Of a DNA stretch of 64,000 bases, positions 46,080 through 57,983 are shown one piece after another. Source of the DNA: Halicephalobus mephisto (lineage: Eukaryota; Nematoda; Chromadorea; Rhabditida; Panagrolaimidae); assembly GCA_009193035.1 (NCBI GenBank), contig SWDT01000079.1:153206-217205 (forward strand), read 5' to 3'. The notes beneath the pieces were generated by a model. The model was not told where the DNA came from and searched no databases. It saw only the letters and a program-made list of their open reading frames with translations. The translations under genes were made by a program, and so were the position numbers. Position 1 is the stretch's first letter. Each line of letters opens with the position of its first letter.

Positions 46080-46975
46080 ACCTCTGTTCGGATTGTTTGT
46101 GTCCAATTGCACTCTCACTGGTGGATGACAGACCTCTGATGATCTTCAGTGTTGTTGTGGGAGTAGACTTGGCGTTCTGCGATATGACTGACCGATCTGG
46201 CCAGAGAGAGCGAGGGGGAAATTCTGCCACGGTGCCACTCGCTTTGTCTTTCACATCCGCAATCTGGTCGAGCGGCGTTAACGGTCCTGCTTCATTCGGC
46301 CCTGGTTTAGAGTGGTCAAATGCGCGTCTTTAGCCTAGGTCACTCGAATCTGATTCATCATTGATCGACAGTTGGTATGCCAAAGTATGAATTTCGCGCA
46401 TTTTTATAGAATTCTAAGACAGCTGGTCTTGATCGGGAGTCAGTTGGAATCGCCCACGGCTGGCTTAAACCCGACAGCCGCGATTAGTCAAGTTGCTTAT
46501 ATTCTTCTGCCGCGATATAATGGCCGCCTGACGACAAATGTAAGACTGTTTTTGGGATATGGATGTTCCGACATTGAAACAGCCGTGTATAGTACGGACG
46601 AACGTCCTCCTGAAGTCATTTCTAGTTTTTGTTGTGCTCCATCGAGGTCGACAGACTTCGTCGTCTTTGATTCCACTTGAATTTCGTCAAAAATCTACGA
46701 CAGCTAGTTGAAAGAGCTGCTCTCGAATCGCGGAGTCATGTGTGCACAACGCAGAGCCGGAGCCAGCACCACTCGGCCCCGAGAACCGTCTTCTCTCTTC
46801 TGCTATCTCTCTTTCGCATTCGCGTAAACAATCGATCGGCTCTCGGGACCGAAGTCGATGTTCACTTCAGCCGTCGACAACTCACAATGACCTTGAATTC
46901 TGACGACGATGTTGAAACGAGTTCAAATTTCTGAATAACCTTAAAATTTAAAATTAACGATGAATTTCAAACATG
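46080..46975 (+). promoter_or_regulatory. GC-rich region upstream of the zinc-finger gene, probable promoter/leader
   Basis: About 0.9 kb of single-copy, GC-richer DNA ending 50 bp before the first likely exon. It includes a purine run (gagagagcgaggggga at about 46203), a pyrimidine run (cttctctcttctgctatctctct at about 46790) and a YY1-like gcgatataatggccgcc (about 46510). Open frames exist but without domains or splice structure. Promoter role is inferred from position and composition. Confidence 0.35.
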
Positions 46976-47109
46976 TCTAGATGTCGCGTTGGATTCATTT
47001 ATTTTTTTATTTTTATTTTTTTTCAGGTTTGACCCAGAGAAGGTCCATCAAACTGACGAGTTTCGATCATACTGTAGCACACTCCTCTTTACCGTCTGGC
47101 AATCCAGGC

Positions 47110-50100
47110 ATGAATGGAGATAAACAACAAATGCTCCGGATGCTTCAACAATTACAACAACGTCAAAATGGATCTGGATCTCGAAACAATATTTTTGAGA
47201 TGGTGAGTCGCGGTCAGAATCATGCTGTGAATGATCGTCCAAAGCTGCCTTCGGTGTGTTTTTCATTAACCCATTTTGTTTATTACTTTGTTGCTAATTT
47301 TGTCATTTTTAAAAATCCTAAATTTTGAAAACTAAATTTAACTTTTTTATCAATCCCAAAAATTAACTAAAAAAATCCTCAAAAATTTCCCATTTTTCTT
47401 CGAAATTTACCTAAAAAATCACCTAATTTACCTCCTAATCCTCTGAGAAATAATAATAAACAAAAAAAATTCAAAAAAATCCTTAAAAATCAATTTTTTT
47501 TTAAAATTAATTTTTTAAAAAGTAAAAAACCCGCAAATTTTGTCTTGACACGAAAAAAATTTAATTCTCAAACTCTAACAATAATTTTTGGTATATTTGG
47601 TATAAAATAGAACAGTGACCTCTAACGCGCGCCAAATTCAGAAGAGCTTGTCTGTCCATTTTCCCTTGTTTCCCGCCACGAAAATTATACTTTTGTTTCG
47701 CTTCTGAATTTTTTGCCGCTCAGTTTTCATTATTGTTTTTCCTCCTCTGATTCCTGTTTTTTTTCTGTTCAGAAGCGATGGATTCGCCCCCGACACTTGT
47801 CCCTCAAGTTAATCCTTGTAACCTGACTAATGAGAAGATTGTTTCTTTTTTGAATATTATTTCAAATCAATGTGAAAAATTCCAGATGAACGGATCAGCG
47901 ATAGAGTTTTCTTCGAACACTGGAAATGGAGGAACATGGCAAAGAAACGGTAATAATCCGATGTCAAATGGATTCAATGCTAGTAATTCAAATGGGTTTT
48001 CAATGATGACCGGATTCAGTAACGTAACTCCTGCAATAAGTTTCAAGTGTTCTGAATGTGCCATATCCAAAAGCAATTTTGAAGAACTCGAGATCCACAT
48101 AAAGACGGAACATCTCAATTGGCTCCCGTTTCATTGTCAATTTTGCAATGCCTGCAGAGCAACGGACACTTTGATCAGAGAACACGTCTACTCTAGCCAC
48201 AAGAGGGATGATCCGAAGGTTTGTTATTTTTGAATTTCCTAATAGCAAGCAAAACAACTCTTTTCGATGAGATATTTCATTGTTGATTAAGATATCAGGA
48301 ACATCTATGAGCATTTTCATATATAATTTCCAACTTCCGGAGACGGACATAGCGTTATGTCCATGTCGCCCTAGTCTGGAATTCCTGAGATTTCTCGAGA
48401 GCGTATTTCTAAATAGTCAGTTTCGAAATCATGAAGCAATTTAAAATCGAAATCGTAGCTTAGTGCAATTTTTCAGAAGTTGATAGAAACAGACAATTTC
48501 GCAACAATGCTATAATAATATTGATAAACAAAACAAATTTTTGGTAAATATTTCAATATTGATTAAGGTTTCTTTAGCATTTATGAATAATTATAATTCC
48601 TAATTCTCTAGAGCAGAAGTTTTTGTATCCTTTATAACTTAGAAGTATCTTAAGATCTTATGAATCAAAGTAAAATATACTTTTAAGTAGTTAATTTCGA
48701 AATTATGTGAGATAAGGAAACAGAAAATAAAGCCATCTATAATTCTGATTTTGCTAAAAGCTTAGAAATTTTGTAATGAGACATTTTTCAACATTAATTT
48801 TTTAATAAGATATGATAGTATTGTAATTTCTTGAATATTCAAAATTTATGTTTAATCTTTGATTTTTGAAGGTAGACAGAAACTAGACCATTTATAGCCC
48901 TAGTTTGAGTTCACAGACCTAATAAAGCGAAATATTTCTAGAAAATTAATTGCAAAGTCGTATAGGATTACAAAACAATGCAAACTCGGAAATTTAGGCT
49001 ACTTTAGTTTCTAAAAGCTAGGAATTTGTGGCGAAATTATTTTGCAATGAAACTTGATTTTTGTAATATGATGAATAATTTCAGTATGTCTATATTGATA
49101 ACATGGCTGCGAAGAGAAAACTGACGCAGATGCAAGACAAAGCTTTAATATTGGCTATTACTGCCATGGCAGCGAAGAAAGGAAGTTCTTCCAATGGTGT
49201 TAGTCAAGGTGGTACATCGGTTAAAAGACCAAGATTGGATAGTCAATTGGATAATTCAGATGTTGATATGCAACCAAGAGCATCTGCTTCAGCAACAGTA
49301 ACTGTTTTACCGAAAGCAAATGATATATTGGCGCAATTAACAGCAGGAAGAAATGATAATGAACAAGTACCTGGACAAATAGATGATGGAAGTTATGGTA
49401 CATCAATTACAGAAGGTGGACAAGATGATGAACAACCAGGAGAATTGGATGATTTTGCATCAGCACAATTATCACAATTATTTGGAAATAATAGTACTGC
49501 TAATATGACATCTGAATTTGATGATGATTATGATGGAAGTTTCTTAGGTGGTGAAAATGATAGCAGTAAAACACTAATTGATAATATTAGTGCTTTGTTT
49601 AATGCTCAACCATCACAAGAAAGTTTTTCACCAGGAGGTAAAAATTCTAAGAAACAATCATCACGTGGTGGACGTCAAATTAATTGTGTTTCTAAGAAAC
49701 GAGTATTAGGAGAATGTTCACGTTGTCAAAAACCAGTGACTGCAGGAGCACGTCAAATGCATATGTTTTATCATCTTGCCAAGGATCAAGATACCTATCG
49801 TTTTAAGTGCCTATTTGATAATTGTGATGTACAACATTATAGAAAAGATCAAATGGAAAATCATCAATCTAAAATGCATGGAAGAATTGATCCAGAAATG
49901 ATGGAAGATAGATCAGCACAATTACATGATACTGTACAAGTATTGTCTATGGAATTATTAGGTACTTCGGGAAACCAGCCAGGCCCGACTGCTGAGCGAG
50001 CCCAAATTGTATATAACAACATGCAAAGGGAAGCAGCTGAGGCCTCTGGTAAGAAGAAGCGTCGTATTGGATTCGTTCGCTCCGAATTTAACGGCGATGG

Positions 50101-52018
50101 AGCTTCTTCTCCTTCAACATCAAATGTATCAAGTCCACATGGTAGATTAGGTGGAGAATTGGATGCAAATTTTGTTAAACCAGAACAACATAGAAATGAA
50201 GATTTTATTAAATGTATGTTATGTCAAAAAACAATACTTGGAAGAACACGTGGATTTCATTTATTATGGCATCTTAACAATGATCTCAACATTGTTCGTT
50301 ATCATTGTCGTTTATGTGATTTTAAACATGATAGATCACAATCAATTAATAATCATGGTAAACGTGAACATGGTGATGAAAATTGTTGTGTTGATACAAT
50401 TGGAGTAAGTTTTAATTTTTTTTTTTAATAATTTAAAAAATTTTTAAGATTTTTGTATTTTTAATTGTTTTTGAGATTTTTAATTTTTGTTATTTTTAGG
50501 ATTATGATGAAGAGATACGATCTATGTCAAAAGCATGTTTTGGAGTTGAACAATTATTCACCAAAGATGCGGGACGTAATAAGAAAGTTAAACTTGATGA
50601 TAATGCGGAAACTCCAAAATTGGAAGATTTGTTTCCTATTGGAGAAGATACTGAGAGTACTGAATTAGATGAAAATGAACAAATTAGTGAAACTCATAGT
50701 GAAACGTCTGATGAACAAAAGGTAGAATTTTTTTTTGTTGTTTTTATTTTTGTGGTTTTGTAGGTTCCTGAAGTTAAGATGTCTCCGAACAAGACTGTTA
50801 TTCCAATGAAATCTGAGATTAAATCATCTCCTATTACTCCTAAAGGTGCGTTGTTAAGGAAAGATTTAAACATGTCCGAATTGGACTTGTAATTAGCGTC
50901 AATGCTTTTTGCACACACTTTGGTGATGGTGGTAGGCGCTATTATGGTATTTTCACAGTATTGTTTTAGTTTTCTGATCGCTTCATTTGCTTCCCCTCTC
51001 AGTTCTGTCACCATTATACCACGTTTTGTGCCTTAGAAATCGTCAACAGGAAGACGGTCATCATTATTCATCAACAGCAGTAAGCCGAAAAAGAAAAAAA
51101 TGCCTTTTTGCACGAATTTTGCAATCTCAATTTGTTGCTTTAAATTTTGATTTTTATGTAGTACAGTTATTACACGGCTTTTTGCTAGTTAAAATTTTTC
51201 TTATTTCGCTAAAAACAATAAAGATTAAAAGAAGAATTTTTGAAGGGGAATCAAATGTAACGGTGTCTTCCTCATCGAAGAAGAAGAGCACCAGAAGATT
51301 TGGAACTCGAAGACCTAAATCAAAAAAACAGAAACTGGAAATGGCTAAATTACGAGAGATTTCATTAGTCCTTGGAGGGGCACAGTACTTTAGGAAGAAA
51401 GTTAATGAAGCAGCTATATGTAATGTAAGTTTATTTTTGATGTTTTGGATATGTGGAAATTTTTTGGTTTTATAGAAGTTTTATTATTTTTTGTTTTTTT
51501 ATATGGGGGAGTTTTGGATTTTTGGGATTTTTTTTATAATGATTTTTGGAATTTTTTATGTGGGATTTTTTTAGAAATGTGGGAAAACAACGCAATCGAG
51601 ACTTACCCATCATGCTTATTCACATATAGAAGCACCGTTGTTTGAATGTCCGGAATGTCATTTAGGTCAACAAAGCAGAGAAATAGTTGTTAAACATATG
51701 AAGGATTTACATAATTCAATACAAATTCCGATTGATAATAGGCTGAAATATGCTAAGGAAATTAAAGAAAGTGTTAAAGAATGTTATCCGGAATATTTTG
51801 TAGATGGACCTATACCTACACAATCGACAATTGAAAAATTGAAAATGCAATTGAATATTGGTGAAGGTATATTGGGTGGAATTGAAGAAAATCAATCAGA
51901 TGGTGAAGAACAACAAGATAATGATGATGATAATTATCAAAATGATGATTTAGAAGATATTCAAAATGAAGCATTTGGTCAAAGTGAACATGAAGATGAA
52001 CCTATGGAAGAAGAATAA
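47110..52018 (+). CDS. Multi-zinc-finger (C2H2-like) nuclear protein, about 931 aa
   Basis: Seven exons: 47110-47212 (exon opens at about 47027, partly leader), 47773-48218, 49085-50404, 50500-50721, 50764-50845, 51246-51424, 51575-52018. Phases agree from 47773 on. The first donor (G|gtcaga at 47213) is chosen for frame over the better-looking gtgagt at 47203, so the start is uncertain; ATG 47778 is the fallback. Features: a Gln-rich N-terminus (QQLQQRQN); finger pair CSECAISK/CQFCNACR; a long low-complexity acidic and Asn/Gln region; pair CSRCQK.../CLFDNC; pair CMLCQK.../CRLCDF; pair CNKCGK.../CPECHL whose first finger spans the last intron; and an acidic tail. Basic KRPR and KKKRR segments suggest nuclear entry. 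The paired-finger layout suggests a nematode transcription or chromatin factor, but I cannot name an orthologue. Codon use is strongly A/T-ending except 49960-50115. AATAAA is at 52168. Confidence 0.78.
50846..51245 (-). other. Intron with an open antisense frame (50694-51014)
   Basis: This intron of the zinc-finger gene is single-copy, unlike its repeat-filled neighbours. On the minus strand an ATG at 51014 opens a frame of about 57 intronic codons starting MVTELRGEANEAIRKLKQYC, which then runs on antisense to the upstream exon. Composition is protein-like (charged, helix-forming), but I recognise no domain. It could be a nested gene exon, a remnant or chance. Confidence 0.25.
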
Positions 52019-52029
52019 ACCCGTAATAA

Positions 52030-53765
52030 GATCAATAACGGGTGGAATTTTCCAGGTTTTTTAGATATAGCTCAATTTTAAAATTTTTTGTTGACTATCA
52101 CTTGCATTATTGCAATTTTTTGATCTTCAATATCTTTGGTTATTTATATTTTTTGAGTATCTTTATGAATAAATGATTACAATTATGGAATTTTTTAAAC
52201 AAATTGATTTTTGAAAAATTTTTAGAATATTTAAAAAAATTTAGTTTTCTGAATTTTTAAGATTTTGTGGAAAAATCTGGAAATTTCTAGATTATATAAG
52301 AATTAAAAACCTTGGATTTTGCAGAATTTGGAATTTTTGGAATATTTTAGAATTCAGTAGAGGAATCTTAAACTTAGAATTTTACAGAATCTTGTGGAGG
52401 AATCTGAAACCTTAGATTTTTCAGAATTTTGTGGAAGAATCTTGAGCTTTTTGGAATACGGTAGATTTGGAAGATGGGTAAAGTTCCGTAAAAATCTGAA
52501 ATCTTAGATCTTCCAGAATCCAGTAGAGGAATATGAAACTTTAGATCTTTCAGAATCTTATGGAAGAATTTGGAATCCTTCAAAAATATAAAAATCTGAA
52601 ACTTTTTGGATATAGTGCAAAATTTTGAAATCTTGTAAAATCTAATGGAAAAATTAGAAGTCTTCTAGAATCTGCCAGAATCTTGTGGAAGAAGCCAAAG
52701 TTTTCTAGAAATTTCCATGATCCAATGGAGTAATCTGAAATTTTTTTGAATTTTTCAAAATTCTATAAAAATTTAAAATTTTCAAAAAATTAAATTTATT
52801 TTTAAATGTTTTAGAATCTTAAATAATTCCTCAAAAATCTTAGAATTTAGATAATTTTATAGAAATTTTTAAATTAGTTGATATTTAGCAAATTTTTGGA
52901 AACTGAAAAATATTTTAAAAATTGTTTGATTTTATAAAATTTCTTTAAAATTATAAAATTATAAAATTTAGATAATTTTGAAATTTGTATAAAATTATCT
53001 GTTTTTAAAATTTCTGATTTTTGAAAAAAATTTTAAAAGTTGTTTGATTTTATAAAATTTTTTTAAAATTGTAAAATTTGAAATATTTCTTCGAAAATCT
53101 CAGACTTTAGATGATACCCTAAAATTCTGAGACTTTGGATGAATTAGTGTCTTTCATCTCACCGCCTTCGGAAATGAGAGTCAAAACTGAAAACAAAGCG
53201 TCAGTTTCTTTCATCTCTTCCGCCAGCGGCGCCAAACTTTGGATTTATCATTGAAAAAAAAATTTTTTTTAAATATAATTTTAAACATTTTTTAAATTTT
53301 TAAAAAATTTAATTTTAAACATTTTTTAATTTTTTTTTGGAAATATTTAATTTTAAACACTTTGATTTTTTTTAAAATTTAATTTTAAACATTTTTTAAT
53401 TTTTTTTGGAAATATTTAATTTTAAATATTTTTTAATTTTTTTTGGAAATATTTAATTTTAAATATTTTTTAATTTTTTTTGGAAATATTTAATTTTTAA
53501 TATTTTTTAATTTTTTGAAAAATTTAATTTTAAATATTTTTTTAATTTTTTAAATAATTTTGAATCTGTACAAAACCACAAAGCGAATTCGGCGAGATAA
53601 AAGATGACTGATTAGAAGGGGTCTTGGGACGAAAAACGGGAGCTGTCGGCAACATCAAAGGAAACTACTGACGCGCTTTGGCTGCTTTTGGAGGCGGGTC
53701 AAGTACCTGATTGACTTTCTCACGCCGTTTGACAAAGCCAAAACAAAAATGGAAAATCGGTTTCA
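52030..53765. other. Zinc-finger 3' UTR and AT-rich spacer
   Basis: After AATAAA at 52168 come repeats of gaatcttgtggaagaatctgaaa (52300-52740) and AT-rich filler. 53140-53230 and 53575-53765 are GC-richer and unique (tttcatctcttccgccagcgg; aaaacgggagctgtcggcaac). 53280-53560 is an array of tttaattttaaacattttttaattttttttgg. The last stretch, just before the ATG at 53766, is the likely promoter of the esterase gene. Confidence 0.5.
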
Positions 53766-56700
53766 ATGATCAAAATGGGTTTTCCATTTCCTTCTGCCAT
53801 TTTTTACATTTTTGGATTATTCAATTCTTGGTCAAGATTGCCGATTTTTGGATTGACCGAAATCGAGGCAAGTTTTTTAAAATTTAAATTTTATGCAAAT
53901 TCCGAAATTTTACGGAATACTGTAGAAATTTTGGGATTTTACGGAATACTGTAAAAATTTCAAAATTTTACAGAATATTGTAAAAATTTTGGAATTTTAT
54001 GCAAATTTCGAAATTTTACGGAATACAGTAGAAATTTCAAAGTTTTATGGAATACTGTAAAAATTTCAGAATTTTGGGATTTTATAAAATACAGTACTTT
54101 CAGAATTTAAGAAAATGTTTGGAATTTTATGGAATATGGTAAAGCTTCGGAATTTTTTGAGATTTAGAAATGGACTTTTAAAAATTTTTAGAATTTTATG
54201 TAGATTTTGTAATTTTTCAAAATACGGTAAGGTTCTGAAATCTCACGCAAGTTTTTAGAATTCTTCAAAATTTGAAGAGTGCTTCTGGGACTTTCACAGA
54301 AGTGTCTCAAATCAAAAAATCTTGAAGCTTTCGAAAATCTCAATGAAGATTTTAAAAAATTTCTAAAATTGAAGTTTTCTAGAAACTTCTAAAATCTGAG
54401 ATTTTGAAGAATTCTAGAATATTCTAAAATTCAAGATTCTGAAGACTTCTAAGATTTAAGATTCTGAAAACTTCTAAAATCTAAGATTTTGAAGAATTCT
54501 AGAATATTCTAAAATTCAAGATTCTGAAAACGTCCAAGATTTAAGATTTTGAAGAATTCTAAAATCTAAGATTTTCAAGAATTCTAGAATATTCCAAAAA
54601 ACTTCGAGAGTCTAAGGTTCCCCCGAAGTATCTGAAAACTTAAGAATTTTTTTGAGCTTATTTTGCAGACTTTTTTTCAATAATAACATAATTAAAATTG
54701 AAGTACTGTTTTCAGAAGTCAATATCGAATCCGTCAGTGGCGATTTTGAACATCAGTTTTTCGAGGATATTTGTGGAGAATTCTGGAGAGTTCGCAAATT
54801 CTCCAGAAGACTACTTGAAGCAGTCTAATTTGATGAATATTTCTGTCTGTGAAGATGTCCGAAATCTTCTGACCGTATACCCCAAATTTGACTTGGAATA
54901 CGAGTGGAAATTCGAAGATAAAACTCAAAGAATCAAACTGAACATTGTCAGAAGCCGAAATTGCTCCATTTTCTGGAGAGCTCCTCTTCAAGTAAGTTTT
55001 TTGAACTTTTGGGTCCTGAGAAGAAAATTGTAATTTTTCGGTCCTAAAAAGAAAATTGTAATTTTTCGGTCCTGAGAAGAAAATTCTAATTTTTTGGGTT
55101 TTGAGAAGAAAATTTTATTTTTTCGGTCCTAGAAAGAAAATTCTAATTTTTTGGGTTTTGAGAAGAAAATTCTAATTTTTCGGTCCTAAAAAGAAAATTC
55201 TAATTTTTTGGGTTTTGAGAAGAAAATTCTAATTTTTCGGTCCTAGAAAGAAAATTTTAATTTTTTTAGTCCTGAGAAGAAAATTTCGATTTTTTTGGTC
55301 CTGAGTAGAAAATTCTATTTTTTCGATCCTGAAAAGAAAACTCTAATTTTTTGGGTCCTGAGAAGAAAATTCTAATTTTTCGGTCCTAAAAAGAAAATTC
55401 TCATTTTTTGGTCCTGAGAAGAAAATTTCAATTTTTTTACTTTTAAGAAGAAAATTTCTCACTTTTCTGTCCTGACACGAAGATTTCAATTTTTCGATCC
55501 TGGACGGAAAATTCTTTACTTTTTGATCCTGACATGAATGTTTTTTATTTTTTAATTACTGTAATTTAGGGAATTTTTTCGGTTACTGTATCTGGAAGAG
55601 ATTCGAATTACTTAGAAGTTTTGTTCCAAGGGTCTTCTGAATTCAAAGTGATAGATTACTGGATTGTGGCCATCGGAGATTCCTTCGCTTCAGGAGAAGG
55701 AAATCCGGACAAGAACTTGCTTTCGAACAAAAAAGTCGAATGGATCGACGGTTTGTTTTTTGACATTTTAAAATTTAAAATTTAAAATTTATTTCGAAAT
55801 GACTGACATTTTCTGAAATGTTTTAAAACATTTCGAAATTTAAAATTCTAGAATTTTCAAAGATACTGTAGAAATTTTTTAAGATTCAATAAAAATTTTA
55901 AAAATGTTTAAAATTTCGAAAATTTTTGGAATTTTAGAAATTTTTTTACAGTACTTTAAATTCAAAAAAAGATTTTAAGCTGTCTAAAACGATGGAAATT
56001 TTGAACTTTTTTACTACTTTTTAAAAACTTGGAATTTAAAAATTTTTTACAGTACTTTAAATTTTCAAAATTTTTCAGAATTTTACAAACTGTTTTACAG
56101 TCCTTTAAATTTTTGAAATTATGAGAATTTTATACTTTTTTACTAATTTCGAAAACTTGGAATTTAAAAAATTTTTTACAGTATTTTAAATTTTTGAAAT
56201 TTTACAAACTTTTTTTACAGTACTTTAAATTTTTGAAATTATAAAAATTTTATACTTTTTTACTAATTTCGAAAACTTAGAATTTAAAAAATTTTTTACA
56301 GGATTTTAAATTTTTGAAATTTTTCAGAATTTTACAAATTTTTAAGTCATTTTTTGGATTTAAAAAATCCCGAAATTTGTTTCGAAATATTTGAATAACA
56401 AGATCCATTTTTGATGTTTATAAAAGTGTGATTTAGTGAAATTGACATATTTACGACAGCGGCATTTTTTTTTTGAATAAAAACTCGAAATTCGTCAAAG
56501 CGGGCCGCTTCTTTGAAGATCACGCGCAAGACGTTTTTTCAAAGGAAAAATTGGCCTAAAAATGGGACTTTATAGAATCCTGTCATCGGTCCAGGAAATC
56601 ATGGACACATTTTATTTTTGAAAAACTGGAAAAATATTCAAGAAATATTTTGACTCATTTTACGTATCTGGCCTGTGCCGGGGCTTCTGTAGACCGCGGG

Positions 56701-57961
56701 ATTCTGAATTCTCAAAACAAGATGAGCCAGATGGACGTCGTCGAGAAGATCACGAAAATCAGGTAAAAGATGTTTTTAACTTTACTGTAATTAAATTCCA
56801 AAAAAATCTTAAAATTTTTAAATTTTCAAAAATCTTAAAATTTTTAAATTTTCTAAAATCTTAAAATTTTAAAGTTTTCTAAAATCTTAAAATTTTTAAA
56901 TTTCCTAAAATCTTAGAAGTTTTAAATTTCCGAAAATCTCAGAATTTTTAGATTTTTGAAAATTTTAGAATTTTCAATTTTTCCGAACTTTTTAGATTTT
57001 TTGAAATTTTTCAAAATGTATTTAAAAAGTTATATTAATTTTAGAATATTTTAGATTTTTTTACAGTATGATTTTCGAAGTTTCCAAAAATTTTAAAAAT
57101 TTATATCAATTTTAAAATGTTTTAGATTTTTTTACAGTATGATTTTCGAGTTTCCTAAAAAGTTCTAAAAATCTACATTGATTTTAGGATATTTTAGATT
57201 TTTTTACAGTATGATTTTCGAAGTTTCCAAAAATTTTTAAAATTTATATCAATTTTAGAATTTTTTAATTTTTCTACAGTATGATTTTCGAAGTTTCCAA
57301 AAATTTTTAAAATTTATATCAATTTTAGAATTTTTTAATTTTTCTACAGTATGACTGGGTCTTTAGGGGAAAAGGTCCCGATTTGCTTCTGATGTCAGTT
57401 GGAGGGAATGACGTGGGATTTTCGGATATCCTGGGCCGGCTTCTGTTGGGGAACAGCAAGAGCCTCTTCAACTCGATCGAAATGAGGTTGTTTTACCTTT
57501 CTCACGAACTGGAAAGACTGGCCGAGAAACTACAGACCCTCAGGGCAAGTCAAGGTTCGTTTAAAAATCGGATAATTTTAAATTAAAAAATTACAGTAAT
57601 AATACCGTATTACTTTGACATCACACGAAACGCCAGAGGGGTCATCGATTCGAACTGTTCTGATCTTTTTCAAATCGGAAATTCGAATTTAAAATTGGCG
57701 GATCGGCAAATTATGAAAAGGGTCAACAGGATAATTTCCGAAAAATCCAGAATCTTCAATTGGACCGTAATCGAAGAAGTTCCTAATGTTTTCAAAAAAG
57801 GGGGTGTCTGTTCGAGTACCCCGTTGATCAGGAGTTCCGAGGACTCCATCAGAATCCAAGGAGATACTGCCGGGGCCCTTCATCCCGTGGAAGAAGCTCA
57901 TAGGCGAATTTCGGATCTCGTGTGGAAAAAACTAGATTTCCAATCACTTTTGAGGGTGTGA
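53766..57961 (+). CDS. Secreted SGNH/GDSL-type esterase (lipase-like), 432 aa
   Basis: Six exons: 53766-53867, 54716-54991, 55570-55750, 56576-56762, 57367-57554, 57597-57961, total 1299 nt in frame. The first 25 or so residues are hydrophobic (FPFPSAIFYIFGLF) and fit a signal peptide or anchor. SGNH blocks are clear: IVAIGDSFASGEGN (158-171) with nucleophile Ser164; CHRSRKSW (189-196) and YLACAGAS in the middle; MSVGGNDVGF (258-267) with oxyanion Gly/Asn; and GALHPVEEAH (404-413) with the likely catalytic His407. Residues 35-126 form an N-terminal beta-rich extension. All catalytic elements are present, so hydrolysis of an ester (lipid or acyl group) outside the cell or in secretory compartments is likely; the substrate is unknown. 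Intron 1 uses a GC donor (ATCGAG|gcaagt). The acceptor at 57366 (gtctttag) is fixed by phase. AATAAA is at 57978. Confidence 0.87.
54992..55569. repeat. About 38 bp array of TTTTCGGTCCTGAGAAGAAAATTCTAA
   Basis: About fourteen copies, alternating cggtccta(g)aaa and gggttttgag versions, fill intron 2 of the esterase gene. The word continues the GGTCC class seen elsewhere. Confidence 0.85.
55751..57366. other. Introns 3 and 4 of the esterase gene
   Basis: Intron 3 (55751-56575) holds five copies of aattttttacagtactttaaa and a unique patch at 56340-56570. Intron 4 (56763-57366) holds five copies of acagtatgattttcgaagtttcc, aaaaatttttaaaatttatatcaattttag. Several copies contain good acceptor sequences, including ctacag at about 57349, which is out of phase with the exon. 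Confidence 0.7.
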
Positions 57962-57983
57962 TTTGTACAAAATTAAAAATAAA

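Noticed and set aside
46097..46934. Several 66-102 codon frames on both strands
   Set aside because: GC-rich upstream region where stops are rarer; no splice structure or domains.
56347..56529. 60-codon minus-strand frame in an esterase intron
   Set aside because: Isolated, without splice sites or domain; likely chance in a less repetitive patch.
57345..57366. Acceptor ctacag at about 57349 for the esterase exon
   Set aside because: It would put the GGNDVGF block out of phase with the preceding exon; gtctttag at 57366 restores the frame.
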